Shown: positions 35,100 to 48,302, counted from the first letter of the stretch. The stretch: 64,000 nt of DNA from Eupeodes corollae (GCF_945859685.1 NC_079149.1:125390065-125454064), one strand, 5' to 3'. Numbers and translations: made by a program. The notes: generated by a model not told the origin, from the letters alone.

Positions 35100-35660
35100 T
35101 CTCCGACTTCTGGATGTTTAGTTAAAAGTTTCTAGTCTATATCGCTGAATGTTTTCGAAATCATGCTGCAAGATAATTCCGATAACATTTAATTTTCGGG
35201 TGTATTCTGTTTGTAATTAGTTCGTCGGCCTAAATAATTGAATTGTTTATACTACCTATGAGATCACTGGTGTAAATGCTGAAAAGAATCGGCGAATTCA
35301 CTGCCCTCTGTTGAAGACCATTTTTAATTTGTAGGTTACTTTGTTTTAGATGTTACATTTCCCCTTTTGTCAACAAATTTCCTACCACCTTTTCCAAATC
35401 AACTAGAACAGCCCCTGTGCATTGATATTTTTAATCTATTTCATGATATATCAGAAAAAAGTTAAGACGTAGCATCAATTGTGCCATGATCAGCCTTGAA
35501 CCCGAACTGTTTATTTGGAATTATTTTGTTTTCCGCAGCCAACTGAGTCAGATCAGTTTGCTGATACTCAGAACAAGACTTATTGACCATTCCCTTTTTT
35601 AGGGACAAGATGAACCACAGCGATCTTCCAATGCACTGTATTATATGCATTAATGAACAA
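35100..35660 (-). pseudogene. Second LINE reverse transcriptase fragment
   Basis: The - strand gives, with stops and shifts, LTQLAAENKIIPNKQFGFKA then DHGTID, TGAVLVDLEKV and LQQRAVNSPILFSIYTSDL. These are reverse-transcriptase blocks of a LINE family different from the adjacent + strand copy. It starts close behind the 3' end of the LINE at 33,975-35,023. Confidence 0.65.
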
Positions 35661-38149
35661 TGTGGTATGAATGTCGTTTAGCTCCATCAGTAAATGTCAA
35701 AATACAACGTGTAATGTACCATCGACACATGCTGACTTTTAGTTTTTCATGACATTGAAGATGAGCTAGGCCATGATCTTCGATGTTAACAAGGGACTTG
35801 GTACAATTTGTTCTGCAACTATAACATTTGCCAAGAAATCACCATTGAATGTGGAGCATTAGCATTGATTTTATCTTTCACATGACCCCGGTGCCCAATT
35901 GTGATCAAATACTAATTGTTTCTGTCTTGTTAAAACAAACGTCGTATTGAATCAAATTCGAAATAAACGTTTTGGAATGCCTTTTTCGAACGACGAATTT
36001 GTACTGAGCCTTTAATCATTTGTTAAAAATTACCTATTCAGGGAAAATAATAAGAAACTTTGTTCTTGTTGATTCTCATTAAATACTGTAGTGACCTTGT
36101 AGTTGATTTAGATTTTGTGGTTCTATCATTCGGGATTTTTTTGTTGTTGGACATTTTCGAAACATAATTATCATTTAATTTTCAATAAAGGGAAGGTATA
36201 ACCTCACATATAAAAAGATCCTCATTACGTGTTCAAATAAATCAGACCTGGATTTGTTTACTCTGATGATGATGATGAATCCGGAAGGAAAGGTGTATAT
36301 GTACGCACGTTGCCATCAGCTTATTTATAATAGGTAATAAAATTAAAAATTATTTTTGCATCACTTTGTATAATGATACAAAAACAACAACAACTATAAA
36401 CAAAACAATAACATCCATGTCCATTTATCATGAAACACTTATTTTATATCATTATCCATTATTCCCACTTCATGATACAAGTGGTCAGTTTAAATTCACA
36501 TTCGCTTTAAAAGTATATGGATCTGGAAATGGGGTTGGGAATGAGGTTGAGGTACAAAGGCATAACCCCATTCCCGGGGGCAAGGACATTTTATATGCCC
36601 TCAAGTATAATACTACGAGTATATTCTTTATACGTCCTTCCGCTATCGGCCACCATCCTGCTTGCCAGGTCATTAAAGCAATATAATATTATGGAATGTG
36701 ATATTTTGTGTGTGTAATAATGTGTAAGGGATGTACTGTATAAGGATGAAGGGACATGTGTAGTTGTTGTCATATAATTAAGACACTTTTTTGCGATTTC
36801 TTTTTAACCAAAGATATAATAATATCTTTTATATTGTATATTTCCGAGGTGATCACCCAATATATTTTCCCAAAATTCCACAAAAGACTCAAATGAAGAC
36901 TCATAACTAATGAGAATTTTCAAAACTCTGTCTATAACTGTATAAGGACATATTCTAAAAAATCTCAATTTTTGAATGTTTTGACATTTTTAAAGAATCA
37001 TATCTAAGGAACGATAGAAACATTATAAGGCTAGATTTGCAGCAGGACAACTTAATTTTTTAAAAAAATATTCCTTTTAATTAATTTTCCAATTTCAAGG
37101 GTCTAATTATATGACCAAAACTGTATATTTGTATGTTGTTATAATGGCACTCGTGTGTCGGTTGGTCCGGTCCGGTTGTGTGATGGTAAACCTCATTTTA
37201 ATTGAAAATAAAATGTTATTACAATTTTATTTACTTACTCTATCTCTTTCTCTCATTCCCTTTGCAGTCCTTTTTCGAGGATACGTTTTTTTTTTTGAGT
37301 AAAACATTCAATGTTTCAAGTAAGCAAACACTCAACGATATGGTCCCATAGAGGCCAATTATATACCAATTGGGGCCAAGCTCTATAGACCGGAGAAGAG
37401 AAAACAAACCTCCTTTCATTTTATCCATCCCCACCACAGCAGAAAATAAGGACGAAAAGTTCATATTATACGAATATATTTTGCAGTAATGATATGGTTC
37501 GAGGTTCGAGAGGTGAAGTTGAAGTTAAATTTGTTTTTTTTTTGTATTTTGGAGTTTGTATTCAAAATGAAAATTACAATAATTGGAATTAAAGAGATAA
37601 TGAGCATAAATCAATCTGATTCAAGATGGTTTCGTATGACTGGACAATGAGCATTGTTAATTATATTTGTTTGCATACTCATGATGAACAAATTCAACAT
37701 AAAAGTAGAATCATTTAAGACAACAATTTTATTGATATTTTTAATGGATTCGTGGAAAAATCTTTTTGAACAAGTAGGAGAAATCTTAATGAAATTGTTT
37801 CTTATTAAAAACTTATTCAATGAAGTGTAGTTCTGGAAACATAAAAAGAACATAGATAAAATCCTTGGAATTTCCTTAACAGAAGGAAAAGAAGAAGCAT
37901 TCTTTGTTCTTTTTCTATTTAAACTTATTTTTTTAAGGAAGACATTTTAAGAAGATTGCAGCACATGTAGTGTGTACCAGAAAAATAAGCTCATTGTCCG
38001 ATTTATGACTTGTGGTAGTCTTAGTTACTTTAACTTAGCTAGTGCTACACCACACGGTACTCCTGGGCCTCAAGTAATAGATTCTGCCAGACTACTTGAT
38101 ATCTACCATGCTGTGTCCAGTTTTAAATACCAAGCTGAAGTGTATCGGT
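35661..38149. other. Intergenic DNA
   Basis: No supported gene. A region at 36,230-36,700 is less AT-rich and has overlapping frames on both strands, none recognisable. There is a short (GAT)n run at about 36,264-36,275. Confidence 0.4.
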
Positions 38150-39250
38150 CTTAACTTGGTCGCTTTACCGGAGTATAAGTTTGCCTCTGCTTTTTGGTTT
38201 CTCTTTTTGTTCCCTCTGGTTTAACAAGCTGTATCTTCCATATTCGCTCAACATGCCTTAGCCATCTTAGCCGTTGAACACGCTGTTATTTTACCAGTAG
38301 CAAGTCACTATACACTGGTACAGTTATTCGTTGTATCATTTTACAAAGGTGTTATTTTTAAAAATTGACACAAATCGGTATAAATACCGTAGGTAGAACG
38401 TTTGTCACGAAAAGTACCAAGAGAGCCTCCATCCGCTCGAGAGGTAGATGTATTCTTTGACCACCTTGAAGTTATACTTGTCAACTGTCATTCTCTGACC
38501 AAGTCTGCGAGAGGAAACAAGCGACGCTCTTTGATGATGGCATATACTTCGTTTTATTAACGCATGTTTGCTTCAGACTCGATACTGGAAAAGATACCAG
38601 CAACTGCTCGTTTATTTCCTTCCATTACGTCCAAGTCATCTGCATATCTAAGAGACTGTGTGGACTCTGTGCAACAGCTTCGTAACAGCTCGGTGCTTGT
38701 TTCCAATTTGACGGAAATTCTCTAACATTATTCTTATAAGACGTATCAGGACTGTCAAAACACGACATGGCAGGGTACAAGTTATTCCCGTTGACACTGT
38801 CATAGGCTGCATTTAAATCGATGAAGAGGTGAATAGTATCGATGTAGTATTATTGAGTCTTCTCCAGGATTTGGGCTAAAGTGAGAATTTGGTCGATGGT
38901 ACATTTTCCAGTCCTGAAGCCACACTGGAAACTGTCGATAAATTCGTCAGTAAACAGTTTCAGGCGTTCACATAACACACTTGACATGACCTTGTATGAG
39001 GTATGTTAAAAAGGCTAATACCTCTGTGCAGTTGGAACAGCAAAAGCGGTCAGCTTTCTTATCGGGGAAATAGTAGTTAATTTCCAGTCATCAAGTGTAT
39101 TCTTTCTTTTGACCAAATTTTGATAACAAGTTGGTATGCGCTCCTTACATCGTCATCTACTGCATACTTGAAAAATTCTGCCTGTAGGCCATCAACACGG
39201 GCAGCTTAGCTTACCTATTAATGGCTATATTGGTCTCATTTAAGTTGGGT
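38150..39250 (-). pseudogene. LINE reverse transcriptase fossil
   Basis: On the - strand, blocks in order are IWSKERIHLDDWKLTTISPI, SYKVMSSVLCERLK, FQCGFRTGKCTIDQILTLAQ, ILEKTQ-stop-YYIDTIHLFI then DLNAAYDSVNG, LRYADDLDVMEGNKRAVAGI, and VVKEYIYL. These are successive palm and finger motifs including the catalytic YADD, with several stops. It belongs to the same broad LINE type as the 34-kb copy but lies in the opposite orientation. Confidence 0.75.
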
Positions 39251-40734
39251 TGATTGTATTTCTGCACATCAATAAGATAGATTTGTTTAAGTTTGCCCGT
39301 TGGCGGGATTCTGAACTTCATCACAATTAAGCAGATAGTTGAAATAATCTTTTTTAATTTTAAGCATCAACTGCGTCCTTGCTATGCCATTTCCTTCCAT
39401 GTGCTTGCAGTTCCCATCTAAAAATAGTAGATTGATCCTTAAAGTTGATAAAAATACTGGAAAGTTACATTTTCAGGAACAAAGAAACGGCTGAAATAAG
39501 TTTGAATTTTTTCTTATGGAGTTTCCTGAAGTCACTATGTGAATAAACCACAAAGAGGTCAATCCTAAAAACGACATTTCATGGGTTTATTTTAGGTTTA
39601 TGCTCCAGAACAATTAAGAATTTTCAGGTTCCCACTTTCTATAATGCATAATTGCATCACAACTGAAGCTTAAGGCCTTGCAAGGAAATAAAGAACACAG
39701 TAGAAATAAAAAAGAACAATGTTGTAGAATTTATCTTGTAATTAAAAAATTAATTTTTGTAAGGAAATTCAAAAGTCCATAATTCAGCCTCCTCATGAGT
39801 TTGAATGAGCAATCTTTACGTTTAAAATCCTCCCTTAATATGTAAATATTCCTTCCTACCCGCACTTAATTCATTTTTTGTGTGTGTTCTTTTTTAAAAT
39901 CATCGAAATTATTTATGGATTTATTTAAATTTATCCAATTACACCAAGAATATGTATGCACCTATACCTAACCTAAGCATTTTTCCTTCCAATCTTTTTA
40001 TATCGTAAATCTTTTCGTTCACTTCAACATAAAACCTACACTCAGCAACGCCTATATAAATATAGAGATGTGGTGGACTTTTGTCCATAGAACGTTTGAA
40101 TTCCTTTCCGCAAATGATTTGCAGCCTAACTAATCACCAATAAATCAGTCCACGAAATGCTCCGAAACATGCTCTTGGAATCTATGGCTTCATGAATTCT
40201 TAGACAAAACTGCATATTGCCTATCGTACTCGTTCTCGTTCTCTTTCACACTCTCTCTCTTTCTCTGTCTAAATCTGAACTGATAGTGTTACGCGATACA
40301 AAGTCCTTAAGTAGCGGAACAGTAGATGTAGCCAGTTGTATAACTTAACCAGGGCGCTTTGCTTTGTGCAGCTGTTCAAAAAGCAGCAAGACCAAAACCG
40401 GACACCATAATGACTTGACATAAATTTTTCCATAAAACGACTATATGTGTCGGTGCAGTAGAGTACCCGTAACTGTATATTGTACAGAGTGTACATTGTG
40501 CAGACCCAAGTCCGTTTATACCGTTATACCATCATTGTGAGAAGAAAGTTTCTTTTTTCATGTCTCATAGATGTGCTAGGCTCCATAAATTTTAAAAATA
40601 TTGCAACACCAAAGTCTCTAGGCGCCAACAATCCTATTTTACTCTCTGAAGCACTGTACAGAGTGTAAACAAGTGTTGCCAGGACAGAATATTCCGACAT
40701 TTTATAAGTACGGCTAAGGTCTTAAAAGTTGAGC
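39251..40734. other. Intergenic DNA
   Basis: No gene was seen. A CT-rich simple stretch lies at about 40,224-40,270. TGTACAGAGTGTA occurs twice (40,481 and 40,655). Confidence 0.4.
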
Positions 40735-42000
40735 AAGAAATTCGAAATTTGGAATGTGAAGCCAGGAATATGAAATATTTATGAACGGAGTTTGATTTGC
40801 AAAGTTTTTCAGATTAAAACGCATAATGCGAAGTGTAGAGTATGATTTGCAAAATATTTATTTTGGAGTTTGATTTGCGAAATTTGGAGAGAAACGCTCG
40901 AAGTGAGAAGATTAAAAATTGCGAAGTGTAAAACATGATGTGTGAAAAACAAATGCGAAATGTGATTTCTAGGTCTTAAAATCAGTGTGAAATTTTTTAA
41001 AGTCCGATTTGCGAAGTGAAGACTAAAAAACGTGAAGATCGTGACGTGTATACTAAATTTTTCGCACTGTGCAGTGAAAAATGTGAAATCTGGAGCTGGT
41101 TTACAAAATACGCAATATACAACTCATTTCGCAAAGAAACAAAGAAAAGAATTTACGAAATAATTATTGGGGTGTTTGATTTGAGAAATGTAGAGTTAAG
41201 ATCTCGAAACGAGTAGATTTCGAAATGTAAATGAAGAGGAGTGAAGTGTAAAATGTGATATACGAAATTTTTAATAAGTGAAGTCCGATGTGTAAAGTGT
41301 AGACAAAAAGAATGAGAAATACAGAGTGAAAATTTTGATGCGTAGAATGTGTGAATTCCAAATTTTTGAAGAGTTAAGTTCGAAGTTCTCAGTTTGAATA
41401 GTGTACAGCGATATATGAAGTGGAAATAGAAGAGCAAACATTTTGTATTTGGAAATTAACCGTGCGAATATGTGAACGGGAAAGTTTGTAGTGTAAAATG
41501 TGACGTGCGAAGTGTGGTCTTAAATTCAGTGTGAAATAAGATGTTTTTAGAATGAAGTTTGATTTGCGAAATTTTGATAGAAAAACGTGAATATCGTGAA
41601 TTTTTTTACACTTTTTGTACTTTGTGAAGTGAAGAGTATAGTAAAAAAAACTAAAAGGGTGTATATTGTAAAATGGGAAGTGTGGGTTACGAGGTTTTAA
41701 GCAGTGTGAAATGTGAATTGCGAAATGTAAGATGTGATGCCTGAAAAAAGTGAAACGTAGAGCGTGAGGTTCAAATTTTGGAAGTTTTAATTGGAGTTTG
41801 AAGTTCACGGTTCAAAAACTGAAGTGCGAAATATGAAGCCCTCATTTTGTAGTACAATGTTTTTAGGATGGAAATTTACATCGTGAAATGTATAAGTATA
41901 AGGTGAGGATGTTAAATTCGATTTGTGAATGGTAAAGTTTGAAGTATGAAGTGAAGAATGCCAAATATTTAGTCTACAAAGAACTCAAAATAAAACTTAT
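40735..42000. repeat. 1.3-kb tract of cryptic quasi-repeats
   Basis: Short words such as GAAGTGTAAAATGTGA, TTTGATTTGCGAAATT and GTGTGAAATGTGAATTGCG recur throughout in changing order without a fixed period. The reverse strand therefore gives spurious long frames rich in Leu-His-Phe. It resembles a minisatellite decayed beyond a clear unit. No gene. Confidence 0.6.
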
Positions 42001-44034
42001 ACTGTGAAGTAGGGAAAAGTGTTTTACCACTTCTGGCAGCACTTTAAATATCATCTCCATTGCATTGAAATTGGAAGATTCAGAGATACACATTTATTGT
42101 TTTCTGTCCTCGAATAAACCCGTCCCGTCCAACCGCCATCGCCATTGCCACCGCCTTCCATTTATTTCCTAGAATAGTTCTCTAAAGAGATTTGCAGATG
42201 CATCGAAGAACACCACGAAACGAAACAGGACAAAGATGCAAAAACCAACCAAAAATATAGAAGGACTCAACGACGACGACGATTCACAGAAAAAAAAAAA
42301 GGAATACAAAACGAACGAAATAAAAAAACACAAAAAGCAAAGATAAATAAATTTATTATCTGACATGTCAAAAAGAAAATGGCTGTTGGTTTTGGTTAGA
42401 ACGGTCATCCTTTGTTATTGTCCCACTTCTGATTCTTCCCTCTCTCACCATCTCACTGCCTCACTATCTCACTGTCTCACTTTATAGAACTCTCGTCCTC
42501 TTGTTGCTGTTATTATAGATAGTGTGGGGGTGGATTAATGGGGTCTGGGAACGATTGTAAATTGAAAATCGCATCAAAAATGTCCGCCGCCAAATATACA
42601 CAGATACGGGTTCAACATGTACAAGTCCCATACAAAGCCATACATAACCATACACAGCCATACATAAAGAAAGTCTGGAAAATTTTATTGGATTTTAGGG
42701 TTTAATTGAGTTTTTCGTGAATTGAAAAATGGTGTTCTTGGTCGTTGTGTTTTTGGTGGTAGAGATAAATAGTTGGATAGCAATCTATTAGTTTGGGTAT
42801 TTGAAATATCAATAGTATCTTTGTACATAAAACTATGCTCACATTCACATAGATTCATGTACTAAACCATGATGATGGAGATTGCTGGAAAATGCCCAAG
42901 AACGTTTAGACTATTATACGACTTTTGCTCTTTGAATGGCTCTTATACTTACGAAAAGTTCCACTCTTTCCTGGATATAAATATATGCGGCGCGATGTTT
43001 GAAACAAGGAACTTGACAATTCCAAAGGACAACATCATCACAGATGCACAGTGCACAGCGTATAGCGCATATATTCAAAACGACTAAACGAGTAAATGCA
43101 GAACCACGACAACCATCAGCAGCACTCTTGCATTAAGAGCAGCTTATGACTGTAAGAATGGACTCTTTATACCTACAATCATATGTAGATGGCGCACAAG
43201 GAATTTGGCGGTGGCGGCGGGTCTCACTATGGGTATTTTATATACAAGTGCTTGAGAATGCTCTTGGTTCGGGTCCGGGTCCTGCTGATGTTCTCTGCAC
43301 ATGTACCTATCCAATCCTATACATAGAACTCTGTTTTCGTCCTTCGTGATATTCATTTGACAGTTGGAGGTTAAAAGTTTAAATGGAATTTGTATAGTTT
43401 TGTGATTTATGTGCCTGGTGGAAAATTTTAAACCAAGCACTGTGTGTTTTCTGGTCTGCCGTGATACTTTGACATTTTGGTGGTACATACTCAACTCATA
43501 TAGAACGATATGAATTAGTTTGGTTGGATGGTTTTTGTAAATTTAGGGGAAGGATGGGTAAATCCTATTTTCAACGAGGAATGTGTACGAGTAAATTTTG
43601 TGATTTTGTTAGTTTCTTTTTATTAATTAATAAACATTCAAAATTTTGAAACTTACACTTTGTTAGATAAAGTATTATTACAGGAAAAGTTGTAAATTTA
43701 TTACTGGAGAATCCAAATTATGCAGTTTATATAAAACTCGCAGCATTCATGCGTGGATTTTGCTGATTGGGGCGCATATTTGAATATTTAATTTAGTTTT
43801 TTTGTGTACTTTTGAAATTTGTGTATTTTGTATGGAGATTATGTTTTCCTTGTACATGTAGTGAAGTTTTAAAATTGTGTGCATACAAAGCCTTGAATTT
43901 GACTGACGTAAAGTAATTAACAGCAATAGGACCTTAAAGCGCTTTGCCTATAAGTCAATTGTACATAAGACCATGTAAAATTACTGCTAAAATTAATTAT
44001 TTTCTAGAAAACAGGTATAAATATACCAAAATTG
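42001..44034. repeat. Intergenic DNA with two short tandem arrays
   Basis: Around 42,442-42,480 an 8-bp unit (TCACTRYC type) repeats about 4.5 times. At 42,628-42,667 a 10-bp unit, CCATACANAR, repeats four times. The rest shows no supported gene. Confidence 0.5.
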
Positions 44035-44190
44035 AGACTGGCGAGGCTGATGAAACAGACGAGAAAGAGAAGTGAGACAAACAAGACAAACTAGACTAAA
44101 AAAAACTAACGAGACTGTTAGAACTAACAATACTGAAAAGACTGACAAGATTGGCAATACGGACAAGATTGATAAGACTGATTATGGTGA
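44035..44190 (+). repeat. Degenerate GACAAGACTGA-type minisatellite
   Basis: Words such as GACAAACAAGAC, AAGACTGACAAGA and GACAAGATTGATAAGACTGA follow one another with a loose 10-12-bp rhythm. No product was recognised. Confidence 0.5.
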
Positions 44191-44214
44191 AAACGATAAT
44201 AGTTCATTCCTTTA

Positions 44215-44680
44215 TTTCAATGTTGGCATACTCTTTGCAATGCAACATAGACTTAGCTTCTAGTGCGTCAATCGAAGCCAGCTCATCGTTATGTCGTTAT
44301 AAGCATAAACCTCAACAAAGCTCCACACAAATAATTCAGAGACGTTAGGCCAACGTAAAATAAATTGTTCACCAAGCTTGTTACGCCTGCTGTGTGGCAT
44401 GTGGTCTTGTTGAAACCACATGTCATGCAATCAAGTTCTTGCATTTTGCATTGTTATTATCGTACAGTAGAGTTCACTACCTTGCTGTAAGCTTCATTTT
44501 AGAAGAATACGGCTCAATCATTCCACCAGCTTATGCCAACTCCTCCAGAAATAAGCTAAACCAATATTTTGACAACGATGTAAATTTTCACCCAATTTTT
44601 CATGAGTATTTCCCCAAAAAATTTAGCGTTGTTGTACGTCGTTCGAATGTAGTTCTTGCACTTGTTGGATTTTGAAAGGA
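44215..44680 (-). pseudogene. Mariner-like transposase fossil
   Basis: The - strand reads GGVGISWWND, NEAYSKVVNSTVR, then LDCMTCGFNKTTCHTAGVTS (the position of the second catalytic Asp is altered) and LNYLCGALLRFMLITT. This is the order of the C-terminal half of the transposase type also seen at 18.1 kb. It is heavily mutated. The + strand frame at 44,394-44,675 is its antisense shadow. Confidence 0.55.
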
Positions 44681-45005
44681 TTCACTCCTTTATTCTTCGA
44701 TAAAATGTTCCACGTAATAGAGTAACTTGTTAAAACAGTACAGTAAATTAAAGTTAAGGATTAGGGCCACGGCTATTTATTGGTAAAGTGCAATTTTATT
44801 ACCAGGAACAAAACCCTGTCGATCAGTATTATTTCAGTACTGGGAAGAAACTTTGATTATTAAAAACGTGCCAGAAATAAAATGCAATGGTAAATGTAAT
44901 GGTTTTGTAAATCAAGACATTTTCTATTTCAAAATTAAAAACAGCCTGTTGAAAACTAATCAGTTTTAAATCAATAAATAAGTAAGAAACAAAATAAATT
45001 ATGTA

Positions 45006-45090
45006 ACACAACAGTTCCTTGATCTTTAGGACCTAGTGACTTACAACTCTCAACCATCCCAGTCAGCGAGTTCTGTCAAAGAAAGATGAG
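45006..45090 (-). mobile_element. SINE 3'-end fragment, copy 4
   Basis: CCTAGTGACTTACAACTCTC (45,028-45,047) and its flanks match the reverse complement of the 3' part of the SINE at 348-666. The tRNA-like head is missing. An AAAT-type tail precedes it. Confidence 0.7.
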
Positions 45091-45656
45091 ACCCACAAGT
45101 TGTAATGCCAAATCTAAACGAAACTGTTTTTAGAAGTTTGGAAGTTTTTCAGTCCCCTGAAAATGATTTCTTAAATTAATTGCTACGTATATTGGGTGTG
45201 ATTTTTATTTAGAAACCTTATCATTATAGGCTACGTTTTTGAATTTCTTTTTGCGTTTTATGGCTCATTAACCCACAAAAATCAATTAAAATTTCTTATC
45301 TTTACTGGTATAAATATTAAACACCTATAAGACTAACATATTTATCCGAAAACAATGGATTTGAATTCAAGAAAGTTCAAAACATGAACAATGTACCATG
45401 TGTTTATTAAACCACAGTACTAACAGAACCTGAAACAATTTTTTAAGATTTTTTGAACTTTTATATTTCTTCTAAAATATTAACATTGAAATCCAATCTT
45501 TAAACAGAAAAGTCAATAAAAAAACAAAACAAACAAACAAATCCTTATTGTCTTATCTCTCGAAATTAAAATCGAAAACATTAACTAATTTCATTAAATT
45601 ATATAAATGTATTAACTATAGTATCACTAATCAAATCACTCGTAGTTACTTAGATC

Positions 45657-46513
45657 TCACTTTGTTTGAATTGGACATTTGTACATAATATTCAATTTGT
45701 CAATATCCTTAGAACTCATATCTCTCCTTTGGCCAATTTCAGCACTAGGATCAAGTATTGGAATAATTGTTTTCTCTCCGTTTTTCGAAAATGCTGTCGG
45801 TCCATAATGCATAACACTGCCATAATCATATTCAATACCAAAATCCTCCACAACCGTTGAATTGTAAATATTGAAATTACTCTCTTTGCCCGATGAGATA
45901 TTTTCGAAAACAATTTTCACAAATTCATCACGATTCGAAGCACTTTGCTGATGATAGAAGCCCAGAGCGTGCAGAAATTCATGGACAATAGTAGCTAGCC
46001 GGAAGCAACCTTTATCCAGTTCGTAGTTTTGAAAATTCACAGTTTGTACTTTATTTTGGAATCCAACAGACGAATGACAACCTGTTGGCTGGCTTGTTAT
46101 GTTTACGAAAGCAATTGTGGTCTCATTAGCTGGAATAAAGCGAATGCAGGATACTTCTTCAAGCATTTGCATTCCACGAAGGACGTGATTCTTGTGAGCT
46201 CCATCTATACATAATGTGAATAGTAACATTGCAGTTTAGAGTTTAGTTTTTAAACAATATTATTGTAGGTGAACTTACCGAATTGTCCTTCAGCGAATTT
46301 GTAGTAGACAACTTTGTTGGGCCAATGATATTTGCTAGAAATTAATCCATTGCGAGCCTTTCCCTCAATTGCTTCTCTTTGATCTTCCGATAGATCAATA
46401 TCACCTTCGAAGAAGTCTCCTTGTTCGGGATCCTTCTCTACGGGAGTAGGATATCCCAATGTGAGACCTAGAATGGTTAAGGAAATGATAAGACCAATAA
46501 TGATTGACTTCAT
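45657..46513 (-). CDS. Astacin-family zinc metalloprotease
   Basis: The CDS joins 46,513-46,279 and 46,204-45,657. The intron (46,278-46,205, 74 nt, GTAAG...TATAG) is phase 1 and sits at the same codon as in the astacin at 23,287-24,150. The product has 260 aa: signal peptide (1-20), propeptide with FFEGDIDL (34-41, aspartate switch FxGD), then the catalytic domain from HWPN. The zinc site is HEFLHALGFYH (153-163) and the Met-turn is the canonical SVMHY (208-212). Cys98, Cys121, Cys145 and the Cys near the C-terminus match the two astacin disulfides. No extra domains. It is predicted to be secreted and activated by propeptide removal; a digestive role is inferred. The splice acceptor has a weak pyrimidine tract, but the joined frame continues the family sequence exactly. 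Confidence 0.92.
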
Positions 46514-46690
46514 TGTCAGTTGGAGTTTATGAGCAAATTGTTAAAATACTTTGCGAAATAAGGAATTTTAAACTAATTTGCTGATCATTTTAAAGGTACG
46601 TTTAGGGTATTTCCCCTCTTTAAAAAAGAGCTTTTTCTCTTAGCAAAAAGTAGAGATACGACGAAATAAATATTATTTTAATGCAAACCT

Positions 46691-46700
46691 TTATCTTATC
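46691..46700 (-). promoter_or_regulatory. Double GATAA site upstream of the second astacin
   Basis: TTATCTTATC on the + strand equals GATAAGATAA on the coding strand, about 180 bp upstream of the start codon. This is similar to the paired GATAAG sites upstream of the other astacin. No clear TATA box was found for this gene. Confidence 0.45.
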
Positions 46701-47839
46701 GTGTTTTAATTCAAATATGTGCTAAAGCCATTGAAGGTTGTTAAAAGCCACTTGAAAACTGGACATTTGAAAGAAATATGGGTTTTTTAAAAGGTCTTTC
46801 AAAAAGATTAGATCGATCGATGATGGATTGGTTGATGAAGCAGTTTTGTTTTAAGTGTTCGTGTGTTTGACATTAGCAAAAAAGTGGATTAGGAGTTATC
46901 AGACATTTTTGAGTAGCTATCAAACACATTGGATTAAAAGTTCAAAAATCATTTTGTTCGTTTTTGAATAAGTCGAAAGGAAGTGCTTAGTAATCACAAA
47001 TAATAAAAAGCTAAGTTATACAACAACAATTAAAGTGTAATCATTAAACAAATTGGTTATTTTACAATGTTCTTTTATCGCACTAGTTATATTGTGATTG
47101 ATATTAGAAGTTTTATTTATTTATGATTGTTTTGTTATTTTTATGAATTCCTGGTTTAAGAATAGTTTTGATAAAATGTTGATACAGCGAAACTTTTGTA
47201 GAATATGTTTGGATTTTTTTAAATTTTGGTCCAGCTGTTTCTAATCACGCTTAATGCAAGCTGTTAACAAATAGTATAATTATTTTATGTATAGGCTTGG
47301 GCCCAAAGGCCCACATATTAGTTTTTGATGTACAAAATACTTCGAGAGGAAATACTGATATTAAAGTTAAAGGTGGAATGCTCGTTGTTAGCTATGCGAA
47401 AATTTGACGAGACATGTTCAAAGAGGCCGTCATTTTTATGGTGTGATAAGAATGGAGAAAAAAAGGATTATTCTTACCCTCTGTGAATTAGAATCAATGG
47501 AAATATTTTCTAGAAGAATTGGTGAGTCTAATCCCTGCTAAAAATAGTTTAGAAACAGAATATCAGTAAATCAGTGACTTCGTGGTGTTTTTGGAGGAGG
47601 TTGCAGATTAAAAAGTTGTAAACAATCTTCTTAAGGTCGTAAGAATTTATTATCACCCCAATTAAGACCGCGAAGTATATGTCTAAGAAATGTTCCTTTC
47701 ATAGGTTAAGATGAGATTCCACAGATTATGAGACCAATTAAATACTAACGTATTTAAGCGGAGGTCTAACAAAGGTGGTATATAAAGATTAAGTGATATA
47801 GGCGTTCAAGTATTTTTCGTACCAGTGTTTGATAAAACC
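46701..47839. other. Intergenic DNA
   Basis: No gene or recognised element was seen. Confidence 0.4.
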
Positions 47840-48302
47840 AAGAGATGAGTTGCATTAATAACGTCTTTGATAGTTAAGACAAATATTAAAGGCCCAAAGT
47901 GGCTCCCTTGAGGAACTCCTGAGTTTGCATAAATGGGATCGGAGATTGAGAACCTGAAAAAAAAATTCTTTACTGTCGGGTGTCTACGTATGATCTGAGC
48001 CCTAAAAAAATAGTTCTACAATGTAAGAGGGTCGTAGATAATGGTTTCGAAAATCTTTCAAATTGAAAAAATGCTTTACTGGGCATCTGTAGTTGATATT
48101 TTAATTTTTTGTCTTGTGTTTTATAACAAGAAAAATCAAGGAATCTTTCCAAAGCTTTTTGAACATGGCTAAAGTATGAGGCAAAAGTATTTGTAACAAT
48201 TTCAGGGTCGGCAGACGTCAAATCAAGTAATTTTAATGTTGAAGATAAGCTATCAGATTTATGTTTAATGCTTAAAAATAGGTAGAAAAGGCTAAGATCC
48301 AA
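47840..48302 (-). pseudogene. Jockey-like LINE reverse transcriptase fragment
   Basis: The - strand frame from 48,302 reads DLTSADPEIVTNTFASYFSH, as in the region before the reverse transcriptase of jockey-like LINEs. It continues via LLHCRTIFLGLRSYVDTR, a stop and a frameshift into SDPIYANSGVPQGSHFGPLI then FVLTIKDV, the conserved SGVPQGSxxGPLxF block. No intact domain. Confidence 0.65.

Noticed and set aside
36366..36686. 106-aa forward frame
   Set aside because: No domain, several overlapping frames, no promoter or splice evidence.
40481..40667. TGTACAGAGTGTA direct repeat bounding about 160 bp
   Set aside because: It could be a target duplication, but the enclosed DNA has no element-like ends or second copy in the window.
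41389..41808. 139-aa reverse-strand frame rich in His, Phe and Leu
   Set aside because: It falls wholly in the cryptic repeat tract and its composition follows from the repeated words.
44394..44675. 93-aa forward frame
   Set aside because: It is antisense to the mariner-like fossil; no family features of its own.
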